A stretch of DNA of 64,000 nt from Bog-473 sp963779735. Its GTDB lineage: Bacteria; Actinomycetota; Acidimicrobiia; Acidimicrobiales; RAAP-2. The position numbers were made by a program, and so were the translations under genes. Shown piece by piece: positions 45,604-54,390 of the stretch; the stretch's first letter is position 1, and every line of letters begins with the position of its first letter. The notes below the pieces were generated by a model. The model was not told the DNA's origin and ran no database searches. It worked only from the letters and a program-made list of their open reading frames with translations. The stretch covers positions 186,001 through 250,000 of the forward strand of contig CAVZZJ010000002.1 of the NCBI GenBank assembly GCA_963779735.1, read 5' to 3'.

Positions 45604-46617
45604 ATGGTGGACGAACAAGAGATGTCGTATCGAGAGGCGCTGAACCTCGCCCTCGACCAGGCCCTCGCTGCTGACGAGCGCGTCGTGCTCTTAGGCGAGG
45701 ACATCGCCGATCCGGGAGCGTCGGGTCCCACCAAGGACCTCTCGACGCGCTACGGCACAGACCGGGTGCTCGACACCCCGATCTCCGAAGCGGGGATCGT
45801 GGGCACCGCCGTGGGCCTGGCGATGGGCGGCTTCCTGCCGGTGGCCGAGATCATGATCATGGACTTCATCGGCATCGCGGCGGACCAGCTGGTCAACAAC
45901 GCGGCCAAGCTGCGCTTCATGACCGGTGGTCGGGTCACGGCGCCCATCACGGTGCGCACGCAGGTCTACGGGGGGCTGGGCACCGGTGCGACGCACTCGC
46001 AGTCGCTCGAAGCCTGGTTCATGCACATTCCGGGGCTCAAGGTGATCGTGCCCGCCACCCCGCGGGACGCCAAGGGACTGCTCACCTCGGCGATCTTCGA
46101 CGAGGACCCGTGCCTGGTGCTGGAGACGATCAGGCTGCAGGGCCAGCGAGGTCTGGTCCCGCTGGACCCCGCGTTTTCGATTCCCCTCGGCCAAGCCGAG
46201 GTCAAGCGGGCGGGCAGCGACGTCACGCTGGTCACCTACGGGCGCGGCTTGCTCGAGTCGCTGGGCGCCGCCGCCGCCTTGGAGTCCGAGGGCGTGAGCG
46301 TCGAGGTGCTCGACCTGCGGACCCTGGTGCCGCTGGACGTTCCACTGCTGCTCGAGTCGGTAGCGGGCACCGGTCGCGCGGTGGTCGTGCACGACGCGGT
46401 GCAGTTCGCCGGGCCCGGCGCGGAGATCGTGGCCACGGTGCAGGAGGAGCTCTTCGACGTTCTGAAGGCTCCCGTGCAACGGGTGGGCGCCCGCTTCGTG
46501 CCCAACCCGGGTGCAACCGCGCTCGAGGCGCAGGTGTACCCAAGTGTCGATCGCATCGTCGCCGCCGTGCGGCGTACCCTCAAGACACCCGCTGCGCAGG
46601 GAAGCCGGGATGCCTGA
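45604..46617 (+). CDS. 2-oxoacid/acetoin dehydrogenase E1 component, beta subunit
   Basis: A 337-residue transketolase-like subunit. It has MSYREALNLALDQALAADER, LLGEDIADPG, DTPISEAGIVGTAVGLAMGG, HSQSLEAWFMHIPGLKVIVP and the C-terminal domain VTLVTYGRGLLESLGAAAAL. AGGAGG lies just before the ATG. Together with the alpha subunit it forms the alpha2beta2 E1. Its end overlaps the lipoyl-protein gene by 8 nt, so the three proteins are made together. Confidence 0.9.
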   Translation: MVDEQEMSYREALNLALDQALAADERVVLLGEDIADPGASGPTKDLSTRYGTDRVLDTPISEAGIVGTAVGLAMGGFLPVAEIMIMDFIGIAADQLVNNAAKLRFMTGGRVTAPITVRTQVYGGLGTGATHSQSLEAWFMHIPGLKVIVPATPRDAKGLLTSAIFDEDPCLVLETIRLQGQRGLVPLDPAFSIPLGQAEVKRAGSDVTLVTYGRGLLESLGAAAALESEGVSVEVLDLRTLVPLDVPLLLESVAGTGRAVVVHDAVQFAGPGAEIVATVQEELFDVLKAPVQRVGARFVPNPGATALEAQVYPSVDRIVAAVRRTLKTPAAQGSRDA

Positions 46618-46852
46618 CTTCACGCTGCGGATCCCCCGGGTATCGGTCGCGATCTCCGAAGCGACGCTCATCGACCGCCTGGTGGAAGAGGGTGGCCACG
46701 TGAACGAGGGAAGCCCCCTCTTCGTGATCGAGACCGAAAAGGTGGAAACCGAGATCGCCGCCGGTGCGTCGGGCACGGTGCACTGGACCAGCGAGCTCCA
46801 GACCGTCTACCCGGTCGGTGCGGAGATAGGGGTGATAGAGGGAACCGGATGA
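46610..46852 (+). CDS. Stand-alone lipoyl-domain protein
   Basis: An 80-residue protein consisting of one biotinyl/lipoyl domain. The modified lysine is in VIETEKVETEIAAGASG, in the usual hairpin position, and the domain ends at VGAEIGVIEGTG with no linker, peripheral-subunit-binding or acyltransferase domain. In ordinary 2-oxoacid dehydrogenases this domain is part of E2. Here it would accept the acyl group from the coupled E1 and present it to a separate acyltransferase encoded elsewhere. Biotin attachment is less likely because the AMKM motif is absent. Confidence 0.83.
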   Translation: MPDFTLRIPRVSVAISEATLIDRLVEEGGHVNEGSPLFVIETEKVETEIAAGASGTVHWTSELQTVYPVGAEIGVIEGTG

Positions 46853-46874
46853 GTCGCAAAAGGGAGATCGGACC

Positions 46875-48221
46875 ATGACGATCAATGCCCAAAGCCGCAT
46901 GCCAGGGGCGGCGCAGGTCGTGCCGTTCGCCATGCGCGATCCGCTCCACGTGCCGCGTGAGCGCTACTTCGACCGGGAGTTCTTCGAGCTCGAGAAGCAG
47001 AAGCTGTGGCCGCGCGCCTGGCAGATGGCCTGCCGTCTGGAGGAGATCCCCGGGCCGGGCGACTTCGTCGAGTACGAGATCTGTGACCAGTCCATCCTGA
47101 TCGTGCGACAGGACGACGGATCGATCAAGGCCTTTCACAACGCGTGCCGCCACCGCGCCACACAGCTCGCCCAGGGATCCGGCCGGATGCCCAAGGGGCA
47201 GATCGTCTGCCCCTTCCACGGCTGGAGATGGAACCTCGACGGTTCCATCTCCTTCGTCTACGGCCAAGAGGGCTTCGAGCCCGACTGCGTGCGCCCCGAC
47301 AACCTGCGCCTTCCCGAGGTCAAGCTCGACATCTGGGGAGCCTGCGTGTGGATCAACATGGATCCCGAGTCCCGACCGCTGGCCGAGGCGCTGGCCCCGG
47401 CCGCCGAGCTCCTCGACGCCGTCGGCTTCGGCAACATGCGGGTGTGGTGGTGGAAGGAGATCATCCTCCGCTCCAACTGGAAGGTCGCGCAAGAGGCCTT
47501 CCACGAGGGCTGGCACGTCATGCGCACCCACCCGCAGCTGACCATGGGTATGGGGGAGGACTACCCGGTGGGCAACGTCGAGTACACGGCCTTCGAGAAC
47601 GGCCACGCGCGCTTCCAGGGCCGCTTCGACCCCGCCGCGGGCGGGGTTGCCCAGGGCCGGGGGGCCGACGAGTTCCTCCGGCGATCGACGACCCTCTGGG
47701 AGGGCCAGGACGCCATGACGCTCAAGCGCGACCTCGACGTCTTCATGGGGATGCGCAACCGGGTCTCGGAGGGCGCGGACTTCCCCACCGCGGCGATCGA
47801 CGCCCTCTTCGAGTACTGGCAGGGCGCCGGCATCCCGGTGCCGCCCAGAGGCGAGGGCATGCGGCTCTGGGGTGGCGAGGTGTTCTTGTTCCCCAACTTC
47901 TTCGTGCTCCCCATGTACGGCAACGCGCTGTGCTACCGCATCCGCCCCCACGACGACGACCCGGAGTGTTGCCGCTTCGAGATCTTCTCGCTGACCACAT
48001 ACCCGGAGGGCCACGAGCCTCCCCGAGCTCGCCTCATGGGCCGCTTCGATCCGGACGACACGGAGAACCTGGGCCTGATCCCACGCCAAGACGTGCGGAA
48101 CATAGAGCGCCAACAGCGCGGTCTGCATTCCCTGGGATTCACCGAGTCGCTCCTGGCCACGGAGTGGGAGAGCCCCATCAGCAACATGCACATGGAGCTG
48201 GACCGCTACCTGGCCGGCTGA
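46875..48221 (+). CDS. Rieske non-haem iron oxygenase, alpha subunit
   Basis: A 448-residue oxygenase with an intact frame. Rieske ligands are in NACRHRATQLA and CPFHGWRWNLDG; the mononuclear iron site lies in NWKVAQEAFHEGWHVMRTHP. AAAAGGGAG is positioned before the ATG. It is distinct in sequence from the Rieske protein at 40.2 kb, so the two probably act at different steps. It ends the rightward operon. The leftward operon with hydrolase, CoA-transferase and amidohydrolase genes ends 29 bp beyond it. Confidence 0.9.
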   Translation: MTINAQSRMPGAAQVVPFAMRDPLHVPRERYFDREFFELEKQKLWPRAWQMACRLEEIPGPGDFVEYEICDQSILIVRQDDGSIKAFHNACRHRATQLAQGSGRMPKGQIVCPFHGWRWNLDGSISFVYGQEGFEPDCVRPDNLRLPEVKLDIWGACVWINMDPESRPLAEALAPAAELLDAVGFGNMRVWWWKEIILRSNWKVAQEAFHEGWHVMRTHPQLTMGMGEDYPVGNVEYTAFENGHARFQGRFDPAAGGVAQGRGADEFLRRSTTLWEGQDAMTLKRDLDVFMGMRNRVSEGADFPTAAIDALFEYWQGAGIPVPPRGEGMRLWGGEVFLFPNFFVLPMYGNALCYRIRPHDDDPECCRFEIFSLTTYPEGHEPPRARLMGRFDPDDTENLGLIPRQDVRNIERQQRGLHSLGFTESLLATEWESPISNMHMELDRYLAG

Positions 48222-48249
48222 GCGCCGCCTAGCGATCCGCCGCAGGCGT

Positions 48250-49083
48250 TCAGGACGCTGCGGTGCTCCGGCTCGTGTGTCGGGGCAGCAACGGGGGCGG
48301 AGAGTCGGTGTCCTCGACGATGTAGTTGTGGAGCACGCCGACCTCCTCCACCTCGCACACCACATGGTCGCCCACGACCACCTCGGGCGGGGGCGGGGGC
48401 GTGCCCAGCGCCACGACGTCGCCCGGGAAGAGGCTGATCCGGTGGCTGACGTGGCTCAGCATCTCGCTGGGCGAGAAGCAGTAGTACCTGGTGTTGCCGG
48501 ACTGCACCTGGGTGCCGTTCACCGTGGCCGTGATGGCCAGGCCTTCCATCACCCGATCCTCGGTCAGATCGCGGCGAATCCAAGGACCCCAGGACGTGAA
48601 CCCGTCGATGGACTTGCCCACCGCCCAGAAGCCCATGGCGCCGTATTCGGGAGCGGTGAGGTCGTTGAAGACGCTCCAGCCGAAGATGGCGTCGTGGGCT
48701 TCGGCCGGCCCCGCCTTGCGCAGTGGTCGGCCGACGACCACGGCGAGCTCGGACTCTATCTGCATCGGCCCGGTCAAGACCGCCGGCATCTGGATCTCGG
48801 CGCCGTCACCGCTGGCGTAGTTGGTCGCCTTCGGGAGCCACATCGGCTGTCGCTCGGGCGGGCGCGTGGTGCCCGGCTCGATGAACCCACCCATGACGTT
48901 GACGAACCGCACTCCTTCGAGCGGCGCGCCGAGCACGACGTCCTCCATGGCCAGTGACTGCCCGTTACGCCGTTGCTCGCCGTAGGGGTCGCCCACGACG
49001 ACGTGAAAACGATCGCCCTCGACCTCACCGAAGCACGAAGTCTCCCCGATCAGCGCGCGTCCGAGAAGGTTCACGACGACCAC
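48250..49083 (-). CDS. Fumarylacetoacetate hydrolase family protein
   Basis: A 277-residue protein of the FAH superfamily, which hydrolyses or decarboxylates 1,3-diketo acids in ring-cleavage pathways. The metal-site region is GPMQIESELAVVVGRPLRKA with DAIFGWSVFNDLTA following. SPSEMLSHVSHRISLFPGDV and the TPPPPP loop match the C-terminal part of the fold. It starts at a GTG 12 nt after the CoA-transferase and is the last gene of the leftward four-gene operon. Confidence 0.86.
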   Translation of the reverse strand: MVVVNLLGRALIGETSCFGEVEGDRFHVVVGDPYGEQRRNGQSLAMEDVVLGAPLEGVRFVNVMGGFIEPGTTRPPERQPMWLPKATNYASGDGAEIQMPAVLTGPMQIESELAVVVGRPLRKAGPAEAHDAIFGWSVFNDLTAPEYGAMGFWAVGKSIDGFTSWGPWIRRDLTEDRVMEGLAITATVNGTQVQSGNTRYYCFSPSEMLSHVSHRISLFPGDVVALGTPPPPPEVVVGDHVVCEVEEVGVLHNYIVEDTDSPPPLLPRHTSRSTAAS

Positions 49084-49095
49084 CCTCGGCGTGCG

Positions 49096-50315
49096 CTACA
49101 GGATGGCACGGCTCTCCTTGAGTGCCTGGACCTCGTCCCAGGACAGTCCGAGCTCCAGCAGCACGCTCTCGGTGTGCTCGCCGTGCTCGGGAGCGCGCGC
49201 GTCGGCCGCCCGGGCTGTTCGTCGAACTGCACCGGCGACGGCACCATGGGCACCGAGACGCCGTTGCCCATGTCAACCGAGGTGAAGTAGCCGTTGGCCC
49301 GCACCTGGGGATCGTCGGGCACCTCGTGCGGGCCCTGCCCGGGCACCCACTCGCCTTCGAAGTCGGCGAGCACGCGCCGCCACTCGTCGAAGTCTCGCGC
49401 AGCGAACACTCCGTCGAGCCAATCGATGCACGCCCGGTTGTTCCGCCGGCGGGCGTCGATGTCGGCGAAGCGAGGGTCGGTCGCCATGTCCGGCTGTCCG
49501 ATGGCCTTGCACAAGTCGGGCCAGTACCGATCCGGCGACAGCATCTGGAGCCCCACGAACCGGCCGTCCGCCGTCCTGTAGGGCATCATGAGGGGGTTGG
49601 GCATGTCGTAGCGGCTGGGCATCACCCGATGCGACGCCCCGTCGTCGAGAGCGGCGTTCATGATGTCGACCTGGACCTGCCACATCCCCGAGGCGAGCAG
49701 TGAGGCGTCGACGAGGCTCGGCTCACCGGTGGTGGCGCGCCGGTAGAGCGCGACGCCGATGGCGCCGGCGATGGTGAGCCCTCCGACCACATCACCGAAA
49801 GCCGGCCTGGGTGACGCCGGCCACTCGGCACCCGGCGCGGTGAAGACGTGCTGCATCCCAGTCCTCGCCCAGTACGCACCGGCGTCGTAGCCGCCGCGCC
49901 CGGCATCGGGGCCGCGGGGGCCGAAGGCTGTCCCCCGCACGTAGATCAACGAGGGGTTGTCCGCACGGACGTCATCGAGGTCGATCCGCAGGTTGCGGCG
50001 CGTCTCAGCGCGCAGGTTCGTCACGAACACGTCCGTCGACCCGAGGATCCGGGAGAGGAGCCGCCGTCCGTCGGGGTGCTTGAGATCGAGGCCGACGGAC
50101 CGCTTGCCGCGGTTGGCGGACTGGAAGCTCACGTCCACCCCCTGGTGCAACTTGTGCAGGCCGGCGGTCACCAGGCCGCGGTAGGGGTCCCCCGTCTCGG
50201 GGTGCTCGATCTTTATGACCTCCGCCCCCCACTCGGTCAGGACGGCCCCCGACATCGGGACGAAGACGTGGGAGGCCACTTCGACCACCCGCACGCCTGA
50301 GAGCAGTGGCGTCAT
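49096..50315 (-). CDS. CaiB/BaiF-family CoA-transferase (frameshifted near C-terminus)
   Basis: About 405 residues. The family core is visible: LSGVRVVEVASHVFVPMSGA, IKIEHPETGDPYRG with the catalytic-loop region, NRGKRSVGLDLKHPDGRRLL and GDVVGGLTIAGAIGVALYRR. The enzyme moves CoA between acyl acids. In the GC run at 49193-49201, removing one CG dinucleotide restores RPTRAPEHGEHTESVLLELG, the usual C-terminus, ending at the TAG at 49096-49098. Uncorrected, the frame runs on into the next gene. It starts 9 nt after the amidohydrolase stop. Confidence 0.86.
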
Positions 50316-50324
50316 GTCCGTGGC

Positions 50325-51599
50325 CTACCCCCGCGCCGCGCTCATGAAGTCGGCGATCGTCGCGGCGTGCTCGGTGGGGCCGCCGCGAGCCACGATCGAG
50401 ACATCGTGACCGGCCACCTCGCGGCGCAGGGCTTCGGCCGTGCAGGCATCGCGCGACCGCACCGAGAACGGATCGAAGGAGAACAGTCGCATGGCGTTGA
50501 GGTGGGTGATGCTGTCGATCTGGCCGTCGCTGAGGCTTTGCACGCTGTCCCACACCGCTTCGGGCGAGTGTGGCCAGGTGGTGTCGGAGTGGGGGTAGTC
50601 GCACTCCCAGGTGACCATGTCCTGGTTCATGTGGTCGAGGCTGATGACACCGAAGTCGTCGGCGATGAAGCAGGTGATGACGTGGTCCTTGAAGACCTCG
50701 CTCGGGAGATGGCCGCCGAGGTCCGGACGCGTCCAGGCCTTGTGGTGCTCGTAGGTGTAGTCGGCTCGTTCGAGGAAGTAGGGAATCCACCCGATACCCC
50801 CCTCGGCCAGGGCAACCTTGAGGTCCTTGAACTTCTGGAAGATCGGCGACCACACCAGGTCCGCCGCGGTGGGATAGATGTTGATGCCCGAGCAGGTGAT
50901 CCGCACGTTCATCGGTGCGTCGGGCGAGGTCTGGACCTCGAAGGAGCCCGAGCCGATGTGCATGGTGACGACGGTGTCGGTCTGCTCGCACGCCGCCCAG
51001 AAGGGATCCCAGTGGTCGCTGTGCAACGAGGGCAGGCCCAGCGCGTAGGGGTTCATGGAGAAGCTCACGCAGTGCGCTCCCTTGGCGGCGGTTCGCTCTA
51101 TCTCCTCGGCCATGAGCTGCGGGTCCCATATTGGCGGGATGGTGCACGGGATGAACCGTCCGGGGTACGACCCGCACCACGCGTCGAGGTGCCAATCGTT
51201 GTAGGCGCGCACCACCGCCAGGGCGAGGTCGGGATCCTGCGCGGCGCGGGAGGCGAAGAACTGCCCGCAGAAGCGGGCCATGGAGGGGAAGTTCAGCGAC
51301 CCGAGGACCCCGTTGGCGCTCATGTCCTTGACCCGCTCCCCCACGTCGTAACACCCGACCCGTATGTCGGACAGCGAGGCGGGCTCTATCCCGTATTCTT
51401 CCGGTGGTCGGCCTGCAACGGCGTTGAGGGCAGAGCTGCGGGCCTCGCCGTCGCCGAAGACCCACTTGTCGCTGATGTCGTCTGACACCAGGCGCGGGAC
51501 CTGCTCGGCGTACTTCGCCGGGATGAACCCGTCGAACATGTCGGGCGGCTCAATGATGTGATCGTCCACGCTCACCAAGATCAGGTCGTCCTTGTTCAT
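50325..51599 (-). CDS. Amidohydrolase-superfamily protein (amidohydrolase 2)
   Basis: A 424-residue TIM-barrel metal-dependent enzyme. The first strand carries SVDDHIIEPPDMF, a later strand TVVTMHIGSGSFEV, and the C-terminal part WECDYPHSDTTWPHSPEAVW, where a metal-binding aspartate and histidine are expected. The fold includes ACMSD-like decarboxylases and hydrolases acting on aromatic-ring cleavage products. It is a paralogue of the next gene upstream and lies 13 nt after it. The true start is the ATG at 51599; the open frame before it is antisense sequence of the neighbour. Confidence 0.86.
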   Translation of the reverse strand: MNKDDLILVSVDDHIIEPPDMFDGFIPAKYAEQVPRLVSDDISDKWVFGDGEARSSALNAVAGRPPEEYGIEPASLSDIRVGCYDVGERVKDMSANGVLGSLNFPSMARFCGQFFASRAAQDPDLALAVVRAYNDWHLDAWCGSYPGRFIPCTIPPIWDPQLMAEEIERTAAKGAHCVSFSMNPYALGLPSLHSDHWDPFWAACEQTDTVVTMHIGSGSFEVQTSPDAPMNVRITCSGINIYPTAADLVWSPIFQKFKDLKVALAEGGIGWIPYFLERADYTYEHHKAWTRPDLGGHLPSEVFKDHVITCFIADDFGVISLDHMNQDMVTWECDYPHSDTTWPHSPEAVWDSVQSLSDGQIDSITHLNAMRLFSFDPFSVRSRDACTAEALRREVAGHDVSIVARGGPTEHAATIADFMSAARG

Positions 51600-51612
51600 C
51601 GGGGCTCCCCGG

Positions 51613-52815
51613 TCACCGCTCGGTCGGCTGGCGCCACGAAGGGGGAGGCCCTTCAATGCGGTAGAGGCTGGCGGCGTTGTCCCACAGGATCTTTCGCCGC
51701 ACGCTCGCCCCGACATGCCCCAAACCGGCGTCGATCGTCTCTTGGATGTTGCCGAAGAGGCAGGTGGTGTGTGGAAAGTCCGTCTCAAAAAGCACATTGT
51801 CGATGGGCACGATGTCCAAGAAATGCTTGGGCGCCACCGACTCGAACCAGTAGGTGACGTATACGCTCTGGCGGAACAGATCCGAGGGCAGAACGTCCCC
51901 CGGCTGGCGTTCGCGGCCTGGGCGGAACGCACCCAACCAGCTGTAGTCGGTCGCCTCCAACATGAAGGGCAGCCAACCTATGCCGCTCTCGACCGACACG
52001 AACTTGAGGCCCGGATAGCGATTCAGCACCCCCGAGGTGATGAGGTCCGAGCACTGCACGCCGTTCTTCATGAACAGGCTCACCGCCGTGTAGGCCTGGG
52101 CACCGTTGACACCGTGCAGGGCATAGCGCTCGGGTGTCGAGAGCTCCAGCGTGTCCCCCGCACTGCCGATGTGGAAGTGGATGGGCAGACCTGCGTCCTG
52201 GGCCAGGTCCCACAGCGGGTCCCAGTGGGGGGAGCCAAGAACGGGCAGCCCGTACCGTTGGGGCTCCCCGGTGAACAGGATGCCGCGGGCCCCGAGCGGG
52301 ATGCACCGCTCGATCTCTTTGACGGTGGCGTCGATATCCCAGAACGGCGTCGCCACCACCGGCAGGAGCCGGCGAAGGTCCGCCGAGGCCCACTCGACCA
52401 AGAAGTCGTTGTAGGCCGACACGCACAGCAGCTTCAGCTCGTCACTGTCGAGCTTCAGGAAGTTCTCGCTGCCGAAGCCGCCGACGTTGGGGTACAGGAC
52501 CTGCGCCCAGATCCCGGCCTCGTCCATGTAGGAGAGCCTGGCATCCGCCTGGTATGCGCCCGGGTGGCAGTCCTCATAGGTCTGGGGGTACTCGGGGGGG
52601 AAGGTCGGCCATCCGGCTGGCGCGGTCACCCCGACCGGTGCGAGCCGCTCGCCCTTGAGCACCCAGGTGTCCGCCGTGCCGTTGCGCACGACGTGCGGCA
52701 CATCGTCGCGGTACTTGGCGGGCACCCGATCCGTCCACACGTCCGGGGGCTCGGTGATGTGGCTGTCCGCATCAATGATGATGTCCTGTACGACTGTGAT
52801 TGTCGTCCCCCTCAT
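51613..52815 (-). CDS. Amidohydrolase-superfamily protein (amidohydrolase 2)
   Basis: A 400-residue paralogue of the neighbouring amidohydrolase. Motifs are IIIDADSHITEPPDVWTDRV, GLPIHFHIGSAGDTLEL and VLFETDFPHTTCLFGN. It begins the leftward operon at the ATG at 52815 (MRGTTITVV), divergent from the LuxE-like gene across 231 bp. Having two paralogues in a row suggests either successive hydrolytic or decarboxylating steps, or a heteromer. The substrate is not readable. Confidence 0.86.
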   Translation of the reverse strand: MRGTTITVVQDIIIDADSHITEPPDVWTDRVPAKYRDDVPHVVRNGTADTWVLKGERLAPVGVTAPAGWPTFPPEYPQTYEDCHPGAYQADARLSYMDEAGIWAQVLYPNVGGFGSENFLKLDSDELKLLCVSAYNDFLVEWASADLRRLLPVVATPFWDIDATVKEIERCIPLGARGILFTGEPQRYGLPVLGSPHWDPLWDLAQDAGLPIHFHIGSAGDTLELSTPERYALHGVNGAQAYTAVSLFMKNGVQCSDLITSGVLNRYPGLKFVSVESGIGWLPFMLEATDYSWLGAFRPGRERQPGDVLPSDLFRQSVYVTYWFESVAPKHFLDIVPIDNVLFETDFPHTTCLFGNIQETIDAGLGHVGASVRRKILWDNAASLYRIEGPPPSWRQPTER

Positions 52816-53046
52816 ACGCGAGCTGGCGTGCGTCCTACGGCGGCGCCCCCCTCCCGGCAGCCGCATCGCAACTCCTTTAGACGGTAGACCTCGCACGGCG
52901 TCGGGTCAAGGTGGCCCGCGTCGGGATCGACGGCGGCGGCGGGCGCCGGCACGCCCCCGCTGCTGCCTGCTCGCCGCCGTCCACGGCGGTAACATCCCGT
53001 GGTCGACGAGTGCATGCTTGCGGCGGTTTGGATCGGAGGGACCTAG

Positions 53047-54390
53047 ATGACCTCGGCGACTGAGCACCTTGTGGGCCTGGTCGAGGCCGAGGACCGTTAC
53101 GACATCCCTCACGTCAAGCTGGTGCCGATACAGCTCGAAGCGGCGAACGAAAGGCTGCAGAGCCGGATCGCCGACATCCCGTTGCTGGCCAACCGCGCCG
53201 AACGCGGCGGCGTCGACCGCATCCGAGAGCCCGGAGACCTGGTCACGCTCCTCTTCGCGCACACCACCTACAAGAGCTACTCCGAGGCTTGGCTCACCGA
53301 GGGCCGCTGGGACCGGATGGGCAAGTGGCTGCAGACCGTCTCGACCTACCCGGTCGAGGGCGTCGACCCGTCAGGGGTCCACAGCCTCGAACAGTGGCTG
53401 AAGCGGCTGGAGGCGAGCAACCACTTCGTCGCCTGCTCGAGCGGCACGTCCGGCCGGCCGGCACTGCTGACCTCCTCCGAGGAAGACCTCGCGTTCACCG
53501 GCCGGACCAGCGTCGCCTCGTTCGCATGGGCCACCGGGATCACGCCCGAGGGCGATCGCAAGCTCTTCGGCCTCGGACCCCGCACCGCCGTCACCCGAAA
53601 CCTACGGATTCGCCAGGCGATGATTGACGCCTTCGCTTCGAGGGAGGAGCCTTTTCCCTTCCCGGGCGAGCCGATCACCGTCACTTCGGTCATGGAGATG
53701 ATCGCCCTGCGCCGCCGGATCGCCGACGGCACTGCCCGGCCCGCCGAGATCGCCGAGTTCGAGAGTCTCTCCACCACGCGCCAGGCGGAAATGGATGCTG
53801 CGATCGGCGAGACCGTGGACGCCCTCATCGACAGCCGCGACCTGCCGCTGCTGGTGACCGGCATGTTCGGAACGCTTTATCCCATCGCAGAGCTCGTCCG
53901 GGAGAAGGGGTTCGGTGGCAAAGACTTCCGGCCGGAGAACGCCATGCTGACCGGCGGGGGGCTCAAAGGGATGGTCCTGCCCCCCGACTACAGGGAGTTC
54001 GTGCTCGACACCTTCAACGTGACGGCCGAGCACGTCTACCACCTCTACAGCATGCAAGAGCTCAACACGCCCTTCCCGATGTGCGGGGCCGGCCGGTATC
54101 ACGTCGCGCCCTGGGTCATGGCGCTGCCACTGGACGAGAGCGGAGAGCGGCTGCTCGACGCGAGCACCGGCGAGATCGAAGCACGTGCGGCCTTCTTCGA
54201 CATCTCCCTCGACGGCCGCTGGGGCGGGGTGATCTCCGGTGACCGCATCACGGTCGATTTCGGCGCGTGTCGGTGCGGCCACGAGGGGCCGACCATCGGC
54301 CGGGAGATCGCGCGCTACGCCGACCTGCCCGGCGGCGACAAGATCAGCTGTGCGGGGACGATCGATGCCTACGTTCGAGGTGTTACATGA
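53047..54390 (+). CDS. LuxE-like acyl-protein synthetase / acyl-activating enzyme
   Basis: A 447-residue protein. The nucleotide/phosphate loop NHFVACSSGTSGRPALLTSS is characteristic of LuxE and phenylacetate-CoA-ligase-like adenylating enzymes. YSMQELNTPFPMCG and CRCGHEGPTIGREI in the C-terminal part resemble the LuxE/F390-synthetase group. In luminous bacteria LuxE activates a fatty acid for reduction by LuxC. GGAGGG precedes the ATG, and the stop overlaps the luxC-like start (ATGA). No luciferase genes are nearby, so a role in making or recycling an aldehyde is likelier than light emission. Confidence 0.8.
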   Translation: MTSATEHLVGLVEAEDRYDIPHVKLVPIQLEAANERLQSRIADIPLLANRAERGGVDRIREPGDLVTLLFAHTTYKSYSEAWLTEGRWDRMGKWLQTVSTYPVEGVDPSGVHSLEQWLKRLEASNHFVACSSGTSGRPALLTSSEEDLAFTGRTSVASFAWATGITPEGDRKLFGLGPRTAVTRNLRIRQAMIDAFASREEPFPFPGEPITVTSVMEMIALRRRIADGTARPAEIAEFESLSTTRQAEMDAAIGETVDALIDSRDLPLLVTGMFGTLYPIAELVREKGFGGKDFRPENAMLTGGGLKGMVLPPDYREFVLDTFNVTAEHVYHLYSMQELNTPFPMCGAGRYHVAPWVMALPLDESGERLLDASTGEIEARAAFFDISLDGRWGGVISGDRITVDFGACRCGHEGPTIGREIARYADLPGGDKISCAGTIDAYVRGVT

